Below, piece after piece: positions 36,886 to 46,803 of a DNA stretch of 64,000 nucleotides. The notes beneath the pieces were generated by a model. That model saw nothing but the letters and a program-made list of their open reading frames with translations. It searched no databases and was not told the origin of the DNA. Both the position numbers and the translations under genes were made by a program. The stretch comes from Nostoc favosum CHAB5714 (GTDB lineage Bacteria; Cyanobacteriota; Cyanobacteriia; Cyanobacteriales; Nostocaceae): NCBI RefSeq assembly GCF_020829495.1, contig NZ_JAIVFQ010000004.1:62001-126000 (forward strand), read 5' to 3'. Positions within the stretch are counted from its first letter, which is position 1. Each line of letters starts with the position of its first letter.

Positions 36886-36993
36886 AATTTAGTGCTCTGG
36901 TGAACGTCATTTGTCTTTTGTCATTTGTCTTTTGTCATTTGTCCGTTGTCATTTGTCCAATGACTAATGACCAATGACTAATGACTAATGAGT
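36886..36993. repeat. TTTGTC / ATGACTA heptamer tract, rplR-rpsE spacer
   Basis: Seven or so units of TTTGTCATTTGTCT on the left, then units of CCAATGACTAATGA on the right. The two arms are complementary, so the spacer RNA can fold into a long imperfect hairpin. Confidence 0.8.
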
Positions 36994-37356
36994 TTAGAAA
37001 TCTAAACCAGCTTCGCGTGCTGCATCAGCTAATGCTTTGACACGACCATGATATAAGTTTCCACCGCGATCAAAGACTACTTTGGTGATGCCTTTTTCTA
37101 GCGATCGCACTGCAATCAATTTCCCAACTTGCACCGATGCGTCGCGGTTTGCACATGACGCTAAACTAGATTTCAGTTCTGGTTCTACAGTCGATGCTGC
37201 CACGATGGTTTGATGCTGAGTATCATCAATTATCTGGGCATAAATATGCTCATTAGAACGAAATACCGCTAAACGCGGGCGTTCTGGGGAGCCAATAACT
37301 TTGCCACGAACGCGTCGATGACGACGGTTTTTTGATTCTCTACGAGTAAGTTTCAT
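36994..37356 (-). CDS. rplR: 50S ribosomal protein L18
   Basis: A 120-residue L18 (5S rRNA binding): [63 protein letters not shown], then [44 protein letters not shown]. Only 2 bp separates it from rplF. Confidence 0.97.
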   Translation of the reverse strand: MKLTRRESKNRRHRRVRGKVIGSPERPRLAVFRSNEHIYAQIIDDTQHQTIVAASTVEPELKSSLASCANRDASVQVGKLIAVRSLEKGITKVVFDRGGNLYHGRVKALADAAREAGLDF

Positions 37357-37358
37357 TT

Positions 37359-37907
37359 CTACTTCTTACCACCCTTACCAGTCTTACCAGCTTTCCGTCT
37401 GACCACTTCACCGGCATAGCGAATGCCTTTACCTTTGTAAGGTTCTGGTGGACGAACGGCACGAATTTTGGCGGCTGTGTTGCCTACAATTTCTTTGTCA
37501 TAGCCGCTGACAATGACGTTAGTGGTACCTTCTACTGCAAACTGAATTCCTTCTGGTGGTTCAATTTGCACCTGATGGCTATAACCCATATTCAAAACTA
37601 GGTTACGCCCTTGAACTTGTGCCCTGTAGCCAACACCTTGAATTTCCAAACGGCGCTGAAAACCTTGGGAAACTCCCTCGACCATGTTGGCAACTAAAGT
37701 GCGGCTCAAGCCGTGCAGTTGCTTTGAGGTACGAGTTTCATCCCGACGATTTACCTGTAATATGTCTCCCTCTTGAGAGAGTGAAACATTAGGTGTGAGA
37801 GTGCGAGAAAGTTCTCCTTTCGGGCCTTTCACCACAATATTCGTACCATCGATCGCCACTTGAACTTTGGCGGGAATAGTAATTGGACGTTTACCGATCC
37901 GAGACAT
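37359..37907 (-). CDS. rplF: 50S ribosomal protein L6
   Basis: A 182-residue L6 with [40 protein letters not shown] and the C-terminal signature [30 protein letters not shown]. Two tandem alpha/beta domains are visible (up to about residue 80 and from 82). The spacer before it toward rpsH holds repeats. Confidence 0.97.
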   Translation of the reverse strand: MSRIGKRPITIPAKVQVAIDGTNIVVKGPKGELSRTLTPNVSLSQEGDILQVNRRDETRTSKQLHGLSRTLVANMVEGVSQGFQRRLEIQGVGYRAQVQGRNLVLNMGYSHQVQIEPPEGIQFAVEGTTNVIVSGYDKEIVGNTAAKIRAVRPPEPYKGKGIRYAGEVVRRKAGKTGKGGKK

Positions 37908-37993
37908 GACTTTTTGTCCTTTGTTATTTGTCCTTTGCCTTTTGTCCTTTGTCTTTCATTAATGACAAGTGACAAATGACTAATGACCAATGA
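37908..37993. repeat. TTTGTC / ATGACTA tract, rpsH-rplF spacer
   Basis: Units of TTTGTCCTTTGTTATTTGTC, then ATGACAAGTGACAAATGAC and ACTAATGACCAATGACT. Fold-back symmetry as in the rplR-rpsE spacer. Confidence 0.75.
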
Positions 37994-38395
37994 CTACCAA
38001 ACGTAACAAAGCACTTCGCCACCCAAGTTCTGACGCCGCGCTTCGCGGTCAGTCATAATGCCACTGGATGTAGAAATAATGGCAATGCCAATGCCGCCTA
38101 GTACCCTTGGTAATTCTTTTCTGTTGGAATAAACACGCAAGCCAGGCTTACTCACTCGCTTTAAGGCGGTGATCAGAGGCTGACGGTTTTTACCTTTGTA
38201 TTTTAGGGAAATCACCAGATTGCGTTTTACCCCTTCTTCTGCTTCTTCGATTTCAGCAATAAAGCCTTCCTCCCGTAGCACTTTGGCAATGCTTCGGGTC
38301 ATTTTTGTAGCTGGCACTTGTGTAGTTTGATGCCGCGCCAGGTTGGCATTGCGGATGCGCGTCAGCATATCTGCAATTGTGTCGTTAGCCGCCAT
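37994..38395 (-). CDS. rpsH: 30S ribosomal protein S8
   Basis: A 133-residue S8: [43 protein letters not shown], the conserved [58 protein letters not shown] tail that binds helix 21 of 16S rRNA. 20 bp after rplE. Confidence 0.97.
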   Translation of the reverse strand: MAANDTIADMLTRIRNANLARHQTTQVPATKMTRSIAKVLREEGFIAEIEEAEEGVKRNLVISLKYKGKNRQPLITALKRVSKPGLRVYSNRKELPRVLGGIGIAIISTSSGIMTDREARRQNLGGEVLCYVW

Positions 38396-38415
38396 CGTTC
38401 CCTCTATAGATGAAC

Positions 38416-38964
38416 TTATTGATCGCGAAAGGGCATTCCTAATTCTTTAAGTAAGGCGCGTCCCTCTTCGTCGTTTTTTGCTGTGGTGATGATGGAAATA
38501 TCCATCCCACGTACTTGATCGATGCTGTCGTATTCGACTTCTGGAAAAATTAGCTGTTCTCTGACACCCAGAGTATAGTTACCGCGTCCGTCAAAGCTTT
38601 TAGGGCTAACGCCGCGAAAATCTCGAATTCTCGGTAGTGACAAACTAACTAGTCTATCGAAAAAGGCATACATCCGTTCGGATCTGAGAGTAACCATGAT
38701 CCCCACAGGCATCCCTTGACGAATCTTAAAGCCAGCGATCGCCTTTTTCGCCCGTGTCACCACTGGTTTTTGACCAGTGACCAAGGCAATTTCATTAATG
38801 GATGCTTCCAGCGACTTCGCATTTTGAGCTGCTTCACCCAAACCCCGGTTAATAGTAACCTTTACCAACTTCGGTACTTGATGAACGTTGGTATATTGAA
38901 ACTGATTAATCAGTTTGGGGACGATTGTCTCTTGATATAAGCTTTTGAGTCTTGTTGTCGCCAT
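38416..38964 (-). CDS. rplE: 50S ribosomal protein L5
   Basis: A 182-residue L5: [91 protein letters not shown], then [33 protein letters not shown]. It binds 5S rRNA and contacts the P-site tRNA. No rpsN (S14) follows; in cyanobacteria that gene is elsewhere. Confidence 0.97.
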   Translation of the reverse strand: MATTRLKSLYQETIVPKLINQFQYTNVHQVPKLVKVTINRGLGEAAQNAKSLEASINEIALVTGQKPVVTRAKKAIAGFKIRQGMPVGIMVTLRSERMYAFFDRLVSLSLPRIRDFRGVSPKSFDGRGNYTLGVREQLIFPEVEYDSIDQVRGMDISIITTAKNDEEGRALLKELGMPFRDQ

Positions 38965-39080
38965 AGTTTTTTGTCCTGATATCCCTGGGCTTGGTCAGGG
39001 AACAAAGTTACGAGTTATGAGTTATGAGTTATGAGTTATGAGTTAAATTTAATTCCTAACTCTTAATTCCTAACTTCTAA
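38965..39080. repeat. GAGTTATGAGTTATGAG tandem tract, rplX-rplE spacer
   Basis: The spacer contains four head-to-tail copies of GAGTTAT(G) at 39012-39043 and then TTCCTAACTCTTAATTCC, a complementary arm. A different repeat family from the TTTGTC units of other spacers. Confidence 0.7.
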
Positions 39081-39434
39081 CTATTTATCCAGAATCTCGC
39101 CAGTTTTCTTGAGTTTTCTGACTTTTTTGCCTTCTGAGGTAAAGGTATAACAAACACGACTGGCAACGTTTTGCTTGGTGGAATAAAGCATCACGTTGGA
39201 GCTATGAATCGGGAATTCTTGGGTGAGAATCCGCCCTGATTCCCCTTCTTGCTGGGGTTTGACGTGCTTGGTTTTAATGTTGACACCTTTGACGATGACT
39301 TTACTCAGTTGGGGAAGTGCCTGGATAATTTCACCAACTTTTCCTTTGTCTTTGCCAGCAATCACTTGTACAGTGTCGCCAGTTTTGACGTGCATTTTGT
39401 GGAATACTTTGGGCGTACCCTGTTTGGTTGCCAT
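39081..39434 (-). CDS. rplX: 50S ribosomal protein L24
   Basis: A 117-residue L24 with the KOW motif [47 protein letters not shown]. It starts assembly of the large subunit at the 5' end of 23S rRNA. Its ATG shares a base with the rplN stop (TAATG), so the genes are translationally coupled. Confidence 0.97.
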   Translation of the reverse strand: MATKQGTPKVFHKMHVKTGDTVQVIAGKDKGKVGEIIQALPQLSKVIVKGVNIKTKHVKPQQEGESGRILTQEFPIHSSNVMLYSTKQNVASRVCYTFTSEGKKVRKLKKTGEILDK

Positions 39435-39802
39435 TAAAGCACCTCCGGAGCCAGAGAAACGATTTTGGTAAAGTTTTTATCGCGTAGTTCCCGGGCAACT
39501 GGGCCAAAAACCCGTGTGCCTCTAGGATTACCGTCTTTGTTGATAATCACAGCAGCGTTATCATCAAAGCGAATACTCATGCCACTGTCACGACTTACAG
39601 CTTTCCGAGTCCGGACAATTACTGCTTCCACGACATCAGACTTTTTGACAGCCATGTTGGGTGTAGCATCTTTGACAACGGCGATAATTTTATCGCCGAT
39701 AAAACCATAACGACGGTTGCCTCCGCCTAAAACGCGGATGCACATTAGTTTGCGGGCACCGCTATTATCTGCGACATTCAAGTAAGTCTGGGGTTGAATC
39801 AC
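39434..39802 (-). CDS. rplN: 50S ribosomal protein L14
   Basis: A 122-residue L14: [107 protein letters not shown]. It is the docking site of RsfS, whose gene is at 7931. It follows rpsQ by 46 bp. Confidence 0.98.
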   Translation of the reverse strand: MIQPQTYLNVADNSGARKLMCIRVLGGGNRRYGFIGDKIIAVVKDATPNMAVKKSDVVEAVIVRTRKAVSRDSGMSIRFDDNAAVIINKDGNPRGTRVFGPVARELRDKNFTKIVSLAPEVL

Positions 39803-39848
39803 AATTATTCTCCCTTGTAATGTTGTTAAAAACTAACAACGATGAGGT

Positions 39849-40097
39849 TTAAGTAGGCTTGACGTTCAAAATTTCTGTGATTTTCCAGCGCTTGGTTTTG
39901 CTCAGGGGTCTAGTTTCCTGAATGCGAACGCGATCGCCTACTTTACACTGATTTTCTTCGTCGTGAACTTTATATCGTTGGGTGTTAACCACAATCTTGC
40001 CGTACTTGGGGTGAGGAGCGCGGTTTTCTATGGCTACTACCACAGTTTTTTGCATTTTATCGCTCACTACCAAGCCAACTCGTTCTTTAACTGCCAT
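39849..40097 (-). CDS. rpsQ: 30S ribosomal protein S17
   Basis: An 82-residue OB-fold S17: [76 protein letters not shown]. All family blocks are present. It starts 6 bp after the rpmC stop. Confidence 0.97.
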   Translation of the reverse strand: MAVKERVGLVVSDKMQKTVVVAIENRAPHPKYGKIVVNTQRYKVHDEENQCKVGDRVRIQETRPLSKTKRWKITEILNVKPT

Positions 40098-40103
40098 AAT
40101 CTC

Positions 40104-40331
40104 CTACTTTTCTTCTTTAGCCGATTGACTTGCTGCCCGTTTGCGTTCTGTTTCTAGCGTTAGCAACTGGGCTAGGCGGTGTCGCATTTGTCGGAACTGG
40201 TGAGGCTTTTCTAATTGCCTTGTAGCTTTTTGCAAGCGCAACTGAAATAGTTGTCTTTTGATAGCGACAATTTCTTCAGAAAGTTTCTCGTCACTTAATT
40301 CTCTTGCTTCTGAAATCTTGGGAAGAGGCAT
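40104..40331 (-). CDS. rpmC: 50S ribosomal protein L29
   Basis: A 75-residue, two-helix L29: PLPKISEARELSDEKLSEEIVAIKRQLFQLRLQKATRQLEKPHQFRQMRHRLAQLLTLETERKRAA. It lies at the tunnel exit where trigger factor and SRP dock. 3 bp from rplP, 6 bp from rpsQ. Confidence 0.96.
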   Translation of the reverse strand: MPLPKISEARELSDEKLSEEIVAIKRQLFQLRLQKATRQLEKPHQFRQMRHRLAQLLTLETERKRAASQSAKEEK

Positions 40332-40334
40332 AAG

Positions 40335-40760
40335 CTACTCCTGCTCCTGTGGTTGAGAGCGCACAATAAACTTAGTTTTTATAGGCAGTTTAAATGAAGC
40401 CAAACGCATAGCTTCACGGGCGATTTCTTCAGAAACCCCACCGATTTCAAACAAAATTCGTCCTGGCTTGACTACAGCTACCCAAAACTCTGGATTACCT
40501 TTACCGGAACCCATCCGGGTTTCAGCAGGACGCATGGTTACAGGTTTATCAGGGAAAATCCGAATCCAGATTTGTCCACCCCGACGAATATAACGGGTCA
40601 TTGCCCGACGAGAAGCCTCGATTTGCCGAGAGGTAATCCAAGCAGGTTCTTGTGCTTGGAGTGCAAAATCACCGAAGTTGAGGGTGCTACCACGGGTGGC
40701 TAGTCCCTCCATCCGTCCGCGCTGTTGTTTGCGGAATTTAGTTCTTCTAGGGCTTAACAT
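40335..40760 (-). CDS. rplP: 50S ribosomal protein L16
   Basis: A 141-residue L16: [109 protein letters not shown]. The MGSGKG loop enters the A-site region. A repeat-bearing 116-bp spacer separates it from rpsC. Confidence 0.98.
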   Translation of the reverse strand: MLSPRRTKFRKQQRGRMEGLATRGSTLNFGDFALQAQEPAWITSRQIEASRRAMTRYIRRGGQIWIRIFPDKPVTMRPAETRMGSGKGNPEFWVAVVKPGRILFEIGGVSEEIAREAMRLASFKLPIKTKFIVRSQPQEQE

Positions 40761-40876
40761 GGTTTGTTACTTGTCATTTGTCATTTGTCCTACCCTACGG
40801 GAAGCCGCCAAAGGGCGTCTATGTCATTTGTCATCTGCCATTTACTAATGACTAATGACTAATAACTAATGACGAT
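40761..40876. repeat. mixed repeat tract, rpsC-rplP spacer
   Basis: TTTGTCATTTGTC units, then a GC-rich element CCTACGGGAAGCCGCCAAAG of the type found at 17312-17520, then TTTGTCATCTGCC and four units of ATGACTA. Two repeat families are thus nested in a ribosomal-operon spacer. Confidence 0.75.
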
Positions 40877-41659
40877 TTATCCTTCATTTGAGCGGTCTTC
40901 AAATTGCTGGCGACGACGTTGTTGTTGACGACGACGGGGTTCACGTTCGCGATCGCGGGGATCGCGTTCACGTTCGCGGCTTGCAGGTGGTAGTGGAATT
41001 TCTTCCTGTCCAGGAATAATTTCTCCCTTAAACACCCATACTTTGATACCCAAAATGCCGTAAACAGTTTTTGCCGTGCAATAAGAGTAGTCAATGTCAG
41101 CCCGTAAGGTATGTAAAGGTACTCTACCTTCACGAGTCCACTCTGTCCGGGCAATTTCTGCACCGTTGAGCCGGCCGCTGACTTGGATTTTAATACCTTG
41201 GACACCAGCCCGTTGGGCACGCTGAATCGATTGCCGCACTACCCGCCTAAAGGAAACCCGGCGTTCTAATTGTTGAGCAATGTATTCGGCAATTAGGTAG
41301 GCATCAGCATCAACTCGTTGGACTTCAACTACGTTAATGCGAATTTGGCGATTACTACCCAACAGTCCTTGGAGTCCGGTACGCAAGGATTCAATGCCTT
41401 GTCCACCACGGCCTACTACTACGCCGGGTCTAGCTGTGCGTACTTCTAAGTCGATTTGGTCGGCTTTGCGCTCAATCCGCACTTCCGAAATACCGGCGTT
41501 GTTTTGAGCCTGTCTACCCAGCTTTTGTTCTATATATTGACGCAGTTTGTAGTCTTCTTGTAAAAGTTCTGGATAGCGATCAGGAACAGCAAACCAACGG
41601 GATTGATGTTCATGTGTAATACCCAGGCGAAAACCAACTGGATGAATCTTCTGTCCCAC
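40877..41659 (-). CDS. rpsC: 30S ribosomal protein S3
   Basis: A 260-residue S3: [47 protein letters not shown], the KH-domain signature [21 protein letters not shown] and the C-domain [32 protein letters not shown]. The last 40 residues are a charged, low-complexity tail rich in Arg, Glu, Asp and Gln ([16 protein letters not shown]) found in cyanobacterial S3 but longer than in E. coli. It helps form the mRNA entry site. Confidence 0.97.
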   Translation of the reverse strand: MGQKIHPVGFRLGITHEHQSRWFAVPDRYPELLQEDYKLRQYIEQKLGRQAQNNAGISEVRIERKADQIDLEVRTARPGVVVGRGGQGIESLRTGLQGLLGSNRQIRINVVEVQRVDADAYLIAEYIAQQLERRVSFRRVVRQSIQRAQRAGVQGIKIQVSGRLNGAEIARTEWTREGRVPLHTLRADIDYSYCTAKTVYGILGIKVWVFKGEIIPGQEEIPLPPASRERERDPRDREREPRRRQQQRRRQQFEDRSNEG

Positions 41660-41713
41660 GAATGCTTCCTCTAAAATTTCTTACTTTACGCAATTTATTC
41701 GTGTAAAAAAAGC

Positions 41714-42070
41714 TTATTTTTCTGGGGCTGCTGCAACGGCCACAGTAATATGACACGTCGGCTTGCGAATTTGGTAAGCTCGACCTTGCGCTCTTGGTTG
41801 GAACCGCTTCAGCGATGGCCCTTGATCGGCATAAGCCTGAGTAATCACTAGTTGAGTCCGATCTAACCCAGCGTTGTGTTCGGCATTAGCAGCAGCGCTT
41901 CTGAGAACCTTCAATATGGGTTCAGTGGCGCGATAGGGCATGAATTCCAGGATGATTAACGCTTCACGGTACGATCGCCCGCGAATTTGATCGAGTACCC
42001 GACGCACTTTGTAGGCCGAGATGCGGATAAAACGAGCGATCGCTTTTACTTCAGTAGTATTAGTAGCCAT
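41714..42070 (-). CDS. rplV: 50S ribosomal protein L22
   Basis: A 118-residue L22 starting at ATG 42070 ([48 protein letters not shown]). The frame stays open for 30 codons upstream, but that part is repeat sequence ([13 protein letters not shown]) and not family-like. The loop that lines the exit tunnel is [42 protein letters not shown]. Confidence 0.95.
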   Translation of the reverse strand: MATNTTEVKAIARFIRISAYKVRRVLDQIRGRSYREALIILEFMPYRATEPILKVLRSAAANAEHNAGLDRTQLVITQAYADQGPSLKRFQPRAQGRAYQIRKPTCHITVAVAAAPEK

Positions 42071-42206
42071 AATTTTCTCCAATTTTGTCATTTGTCGTTT
42101 GTGAGCCAGTGCGGTCTTGGGGGTTTCCCCCATGAGTAACTGGCGAACCCAAAGGGTCATTTGTCATTTGTCTTTCAGCTCATGACTAATGACTCATAAC
42201 TAATGA
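42071..42206. repeat. repeat tract and GCCAGT/ACTGGC element, rpsS-rplV spacer
   Basis: TTTGTC units flank an element with ends GCCAGT (42105-42110) and ACTGGC (42139-42144) and an internal GGGGGTTTCCCCC hairpin. It is a short relative of the element at 8545-8640. ATGACTAATGACTCATAAC units complete the spacer. Confidence 0.7.
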
Positions 42207-42485
42207 CTACCTACCTGCTTTTTTGTCGCTTTTTCCATGACCTCTGTAGGTGCGTGTCGGGGCAAATTCACCCAACTTGTGTCCTACCATCTGTTCATTT
42301 ACAAAAACTGGAACGTGTTGGCGTCCGTTGTGAACAGCTATGGTATGACCTACCATTAGAGGCAAAATTGTCGAAGCTCTTGACCAAGTTTTAATAACTT
42401 CTTTTCTGTTGTTGTCGTTGAGCTTTTCAATTTTCTTTAGGAGATGATCCGCAACGAAAGGACCTTTTTTTAGAGAACGACCCAT
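42207..42485 (-). CDS. rpsS: 30S ribosomal protein S19
   Basis: A 92-residue S19: [92 protein letters not shown]. All core blocks are intact. It forms the A-site finger contact with S13. A repeat-rich 127-bp spacer separates it from rplB. Confidence 0.98.
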   Translation of the reverse strand: MGRSLKKGPFVADHLLKKIEKLNDNNRKEVIKTWSRASTILPLMVGHTIAVHNGRQHVPVFVNEQMVGHKLGEFAPTRTYRGHGKSDKKAGR

Positions 42486-42612
42486 AGTTCAATTTTGGAT
42501 TTAGGATTTAGGAATTACGAGTGAGGAGTGAGGAGTGAGGAGTTAGGAATTAGGAGTTAGATTTTACTCTCAACTTATAACTCTTAACTCATAACTCTTA
42601 ACTCCTAACTCT
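42486..42612. repeat. GAGTGAGGAGTGAGG / CTCATAACTCTTAAC tract, rplB-rpsS spacer
   Basis: Short direct repeats of GAGTGAGGA and TTAGGA face complementary TAACTCTTAACTCATAACTC copies, able to fold back. Same style as 7341-7433. Confidence 0.7.
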
Positions 42613-43476
42613 TTAAGACTCACGACCACCGCGACCGCGTTTAGAAGACTTACGACGACGACGCACAATCAATTTGCTGCTAAGTTTCTTGCGATTGCGT
42701 GTCTTCGCGCCCAATGTGGGTTTACCCCAAGGTGTAACAGGTCCTGATCTACCGATAGGTGCCCTACCCTCACCACCACCATGTGGGTGATCCACTGGGT
42801 TCATGACGCTACCTCTAACCTTAGGACGGCGACCTTTCCAGCGATTTCGCCCTGCTTTACCTGCACTCAGATTTCTCGCATCGGTGTTGCCTACTTGCCC
42901 AATGGTGGCGTAGCATTCGCGCCGAATCAAGCGGACTTCTCCTGAAGGCAACTTGAGAGTTACATAATTACCTTCTTTTGCCACAACTTGAGCGCTAGCA
43001 CCAGCAGCACGCACGATTTGACCACCTTTGCCAGGAGTCAGTTCTACGTTGTGAACACCAGTACCCAAGGGAATCTTTGAAAGAGGTAAAGCATTACCAT
43101 CTTCAAAGGGAGCTTCAGGCCCAGAAATAATTATTGTTCCAACTTTCAACCCGTTGGGATGGAGGATATACCGTTTTTCGCCATCTTGGTAATACAAAAG
43201 GGCAATTCGGGCATTGCGGTTAGGATCGTATTCAATTGCTGCGACTTTGGCAGGAATATTATGTTTATCCCTTTTAAAATCGATGAGCCGATAAAGTTGT
43301 TTGTGTCCGCCACCCCGGCGACGACTGGTAATCCGCCCGGTATTATTCCGACCTTTGGCGCGATGCTTCGAGGTAGTTAGGGATTTTTCTGGCTCGGTTT
43401 TTGTGATCTCCGCAAAGTCAGAAACTGTAACTTGGCGAGTGCTGGGGGTATAAGGGCGATAAGAACGAGTACCCAT
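42613..43476 (-). CDS. rplB: 50S ribosomal protein L2
   Basis: A 287-residue L2 with the N-terminal RNA-binding domain ([57 protein letters not shown]) and the C-terminal signature [36 protein letters not shown], whose DHPHGGGEG histidine lies near the peptidyl transferase centre. Gene order before it is rplW. Confidence 0.98.
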   Translation of the reverse strand: MGTRSYRPYTPSTRQVTVSDFAEITKTEPEKSLTTSKHRAKGRNNTGRITSRRRGGGHKQLYRLIDFKRDKHNIPAKVAAIEYDPNRNARIALLYYQDGEKRYILHPNGLKVGTIIISGPEAPFEDGNALPLSKIPLGTGVHNVELTPGKGGQIVRAAGASAQVVAKEGNYVTLKLPSGEVRLIRRECYATIGQVGNTDARNLSAGKAGRNRWKGRRPKVRGSVMNPVDHPHGGGEGRAPIGRSGPVTPWGKPTLGAKTRNRKKLSSKLIVRRRRKSSKRGRGGRES

Positions 43477-43617
43477 AATCTATTTTGGATTTTGGATTTT
43501 GGATTTACTTAATTTCGGATTTTGAATTTTGGATTTAATGAGTGTTTAACTGATTGCGACCATCTTTGGTACTTATTTCAGTAAACTCCTCAATCTAAAA
43601 TCTAAAATCTAAAATTC
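43477..43617. repeat. TTTTGGATTT / AAATCTAAAATC tract, rplW-rplB spacer
   Basis: Direct copies of ATTTTGGATTTTGGATT (43482-43535) face TCTAAAATCTAAAATCTAAAATT (43592-43616), so the spacer forms a long A/T-rich hairpin. A different family from the TTTGTC and ATGACTA types. Confidence 0.7.
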
Positions 43618-43932
43618 CTAGACTTCTGGGAATAGAACTTGTCTAATCTTGTCTTCATCCCCAGGTGCGACGGTAACAATGGCTCGCTTATATTGGGGCT
43701 TATAACCAATAAATTTACCAACGCGCCGCTTTTTACGCGGTGGTAGGGTGGTGTTGACTTTTACAACCTTGACCTGAAACAAGTCTTCGATCGCAGCCTT
43801 GATTTCTGGCTTAGATGCTTTTGGAATTACTTCAAAGGTGTACTTATTCTGCTCCATTAAGATAGTCGCTTTCTCGGTGACGATTGGGCGACGCACTAAG
43901 TCGGCAAGGTCGCGGGGGTCAAAGCTAGGCAC
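43618..43932 (-). CDS. rplW: 50S ribosomal protein L23
   Basis: A 104-residue L23: [89 protein letters not shown]. It is a docking site for trigger factor and SRP at the tunnel exit. It overlaps rplD by 8 bp. Confidence 0.97.
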   Translation of the reverse strand: MPSFDPRDLADLVRRPIVTEKATILMEQNKYTFEVIPKASKPEIKAAIEDLFQVKVVKVNTTLPPRKKRRVGKFIGYKPQYKRAIVTVAPGDEDKIRQVLFPEV

Positions 43933-44563
43933 TGTAGACCTCCTGAATTTTTTCTAGGGCTGATGCCGTAACTACAATTTTGTCAGCGTGCAGTAAATCA
44001 AAAACATTTAGCTGGTCGGCTGCAATTAGTTTTAAATTTTCAATGTTGCGGGCTGACAAATAAACGTTATCTGTATCCGCAATTTCAGACAAAATTAACA
44101 GTGACTTGCTTTCTGGTACGACTCCCCAACGAGCAAGGGCTGCTACTAATTCTTTAGTCTTTGGGCGAGATAGCTCGGTGCTAAATTCTTCTACTACGAT
44201 CAAATCCTCAATGCGGCTGACAAATGCTGTCCGCAGTGCTAAACGTCGCTCTTTGCGGTTCAACTTGAGGTTAAAGTCTCTGGGCTTTGGCCCAAAGATC
44301 ACACCACCACCACGCCACAGTGGTGAACGAATAGACCCTGCACGAGCGCGACCAGTACCTTTTTGTCGCCAAGGTTTACGGCCACCGCCTCTGACTTCTG
44401 AACGAGTTTTTGTACTGGCATTTCCTTGACGAGCATTAGTCAATTGCCGTACCAAGGCGCGATGCACAATATGAGACGCTGTTTCTTCCTTGGCAACGCG
44501 CAACTCGAAGGTCGTCTCGCCGACCTGTTCTCCTTGCCAATTTTTAACTACGCTTTCAACCAT
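43925..44563 (-). CDS. rplD: 50S ribosomal protein L4
   Basis: A 212-residue L4 from ATG 44563 ([41 protein letters not shown]). The frame runs 34 codons further but through heptamer-derived sequence, encoding repeated TND/K motifs. The tunnel-loop region is [54 protein letters not shown]. In E. coli L4 represses its own operon; whether that applies here is not visible. Confidence 0.96.
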   Translation of the reverse strand: MVESVVKNWQGEQVGETTFELRVAKEETASHIVHRALVRQLTNARQGNASTKTRSEVRGGGRKPWRQKGTGRARAGSIRSPLWRGGGVIFGPKPRDFNLKLNRKERRLALRTAFVSRIEDLIVVEEFSTELSRPKTKELVAALARWGVVPESKSLLILSEIADTDNVYLSARNIENLKLIAADQLNVFDLLHADKIVVTASALEKIQEVYSA

Positions 44564-44703
44564 CTTTGTTATTTGTCCTTTGTCATTTGTCTTTTGCCAT
44601 TTGTCCTGTGTCATTTGTCCTGTGTCATTTGTCCTTTGTCCTTTAACCAATTGACTAATGACCAATGACTAATGACCAATGACTAATGACTAATGACTTT
44701 TGA
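44564..44703. repeat. TTTGTC / ATGACTA heptamer array, rplC-rplD spacer
   Basis: One of the longest STRR-type tracts in the window: about ten TTTGTCC/ATTTGTC-like units then about eight ATGACTA/ATGACCA units. The two halves are complementary and could form a long stem in the operon mRNA. Confidence 0.85.
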
Positions 44704-45336
44704 CTATCCCACTATTTTTGCAGGCACAACACTTACTAGAGCGCCCGGTTTACCAGGAATGGCTCCCTTAATTAGCAATAAGTTGCGTTCTGCATCAACT
44801 CGCACTATGGTCAGCTTACGGATTGTGATGCGTTTCCCACCTAAACGCCCTGCCATCCGCTTACCTGGATAGACACGACCTGGTGTTGTACCAGCACCAA
44901 TAGAACCCGGCGCTCTGTGGTTTTTGGAACCGTGTGACATGGGCCCGCGACCAAAGTTGTTGCGCTTCTGGTTACCCGCAAAGCCGCGACCGATGCTTGT
45001 GCCGACTACATCGACAATTTGACCTGCACTAAAAATATCTGCTTTAATCTGTTGACCTAAAGCATAATCACTAGAACTTTCGGTGTGATATTCATTTAGG
45101 TGACGCAATGCTGGGGCAGATGATTTAGCTAAATGGCCCAGTAGTGGTCTGTTCAGTGCCTTTGGTTTAACTTCGCCATAACCAACTTGAATGGCAAAGT
45201 AACCGTCGGTTTGTTTGGTTTTAACTTGTGTAACGGTGCATGGCCCTGCTTGAATGACAGTCACAGGAATAGCTACTCCTGCTTCGTCAAATATTTGGGT
45301 CATGCCCAGCTTGGTGCCGAGAATACCTACAGACAC
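44704..45336 (-). CDS. rplC: 50S ribosomal protein L3
   Basis: A 210-residue L3 starting at GTG 45336, with AAAGGAG nine bases upstream. Blocks are [39 protein letters not shown], then [62 protein letters not shown], the W-finger loop region. First gene of the ribosomal superoperon here; rpsJ does not precede it, as expected in cyanobacteria. Confidence 0.97.
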   Translation of the reverse strand: MSVGILGTKLGMTQIFDEAGVAIPVTVIQAGPCTVTQVKTKQTDGYFAIQVGYGEVKPKALNRPLLGHLAKSSAPALRHLNEYHTESSSDYALGQQIKADIFSAGQIVDVVGTSIGRGFAGNQKRNNFGRGPMSHGSKNHRAPGSIGAGTTPGRVYPGKRMAGRLGGKRITIRKLTIVRVDAERNLLLIKGAIPGKPGALVSVVPAKIVG

Positions 45337-46291
45337 AGTAACTGGTTCTCCTTTCTACTTGCTGACCTTGGAATTGGACTCTAGAGGACACGCTTTGTAC
45401 GCATCAGTTTAGGCTGGGTTAGCCTGCGAAATTTGGAATGGTTTAAATAAACCGCTCCAAATGCTTTCGGACACAACAAACCGTGTCCGTACTGCTTGGT
45501 GAATCTGTTTAGCTTCACTCACTAGATCACCAGAACAGCCACAAGTCTCTTCCCATTGGGAAGTAGTAACTTCTGGAATCAATGCAAGGCGCTACAGCTT
45601 TAAGCTGTGTGCAGCAATGCTTTTGTCCAAGCAATTGCTCTGGCACTTTCTGGAGGCAGCGCTGTCGGCGGGTTTTCCGATTTTTAGACGCCCATTAAGA
45701 CGGCTTCCCGGAGGTTGGCTACTGCCCTGTTGCAGTTGGACTTAAGCGGTTTTTACCACCCAGTATCCGTTAACTGAGACTGACGTAATGCCATGAAACC
45801 AACATTGCTGCTCAGTTTTTACTTCCTTAAACACCTTAAACTATTGTTTAAGATTTTGCCTGCTTTTTCAGAGGCATAGGAGTAAATGTACTCTGGAGCT
45901 TTGGATTGGCTTTGATTCTTCGCCCATAAGCTCCAATGTTGACCTGAAAGCTTTCTTAGTTTACCAGTCTATGATCAATCTGAGTTAGATTATCCAATTT
46001 GGATTGAGTCATCAGCTTTTGATGCTAACACTATCTCAAAATGACAGTAAGAAGGGACTCTAATTTGCGTCTTTGGTCACAATCTAATAATATAAATTAT
46101 TTATTTATGTTTGTCTACTAATTTATAGAGTTATTTTTGGGGAGTAGGGGAGGCAGGGGAAGCAGGGGAAGAAGAACTATTGATTATTGCCCAATGCCCA
46201 ATGCCCCATGCTCCATGCCCAAAAAAATCCTTTTAATCTATCGGTTCAGGGTAAATAATAGAGATATCTAAGTGGGATAAGACGAAAATCT
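45337..46291 (-). promoter_or_regulatory. long hairpin-rich region upstream of rplC (leader or promoter)
   Basis: About 950 bp without a gene separates rplC from the divergent ndhN. Read toward rplC, 45434-45645 holds a series of hairpins: CGGACAC/GTGTCCG (45469-45490), TGGTTTAAATAAACC within 45434-45459, CTTCCCattGGGAAG (45549-45563), ACAGCTtTAAGCTGT (45594-45608) and AGCAATGCTT/AAGCAATTGCT (45614-45638). A further mixed region to about 45900 has no obvious pattern. A heptamer array (GGGGAAGCAGG, CCCAATGCCC) lies at 46140-46215 near ndhN. The RNA may be a regulated leader of the ribosomal operon or a separate small RNA. No known RNA family is recognised. Confidence 0.5.
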
Positions 46292-46768
46292 ATGGCACTA
46301 ATTACCACTGGCAACGGTTTAATGCGCGATCTGGAAAAATTTGGCGCTCTTGGCGTGTATGTACCTCTGGAAGGGGGTTATGAAGGTCGATATCAGCGCC
46401 GACTACGCGCAGCTGGCTATACCACCCTCCACATTACCGCCAAGGGGTTGGGCGACATAGCTGCGTATCTCACAAGAATTCATGGAGTCAGACCTCCTCA
46501 TCTTGGTAAAAAAAGCACTGGTAGTGGTGCCGCAGTAGGTCATGTGTACTATTTGCCACCAATTATCAATTCTCATCTAGAACAGCTACCACCAAAGTCT
46601 AAGGGGCTGGTTTTGTGGATTATTGAAGGGCATATTCTTTCCAATGAGGAACTTGAGTATTTAACGAATTTGCCTCAGCTAGAACCACGAGTAAGAGTAG
46701 TTATTGAGAGGGGTGGCGATCGCGCCTTCCGTTGGACTTCTCTAGAAAAAACTCTGTTAGCTAGTTAG
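46292..46768 (+). CDS. ndhN: NAD(P)H-quinone oxidoreductase subunit N
   Basis: NdhN is a subunit of the cyanobacterial and chloroplast NDH-1 complex with no E. coli counterpart, on the hydrophilic arm, serving respiration and cyclic electron flow. The 158-residue protein starts MALITTGNGLMRDLEKFGALGVYVPLEGGYEGRYQRRLRAAGY and has THLHITAKGLGDIAAYLTRIHGVRPPHLGK-type conserved blocks (here TTLHITAKGLGD) and YYLPPIINSHLEQLPPKSKGLVLWIIEGHILSNEEL. Length is typical. Divergent from rplC; no neighbours on its strand. Confidence 0.96.
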   Translation: MALITTGNGLMRDLEKFGALGVYVPLEGGYEGRYQRRLRAAGYTTLHITAKGLGDIAAYLTRIHGVRPPHLGKKSTGSGAAVGHVYYLPPIINSHLEQLPPKSKGLVLWIIEGHILSNEELEYLTNLPQLEPRVRVVIERGGDRAFRWTSLEKTLLAS

Positions 46769-46803
46769 TCCTTTGTCGTTAGTCATTAGTCATTTGCTCA
46801 TGA

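Noticed and set aside
42071..42160. Longer L22 with 30 extra residues
   Set aside because: The extension is repeat-derived; the family begins at ATG 42070.
44564..44665. Longer L4 with 34 extra residues
   Set aside because: The extra codons are made of heptamer repeats and are not part of the L4 family.
45434..45900. Group II intron, RNase P RNA or tmRNA in the rplC upstream region
   Set aside because: None of the diagnostic sequences (domain V, conserved RNase P cores, tRNA-like ends) were found.
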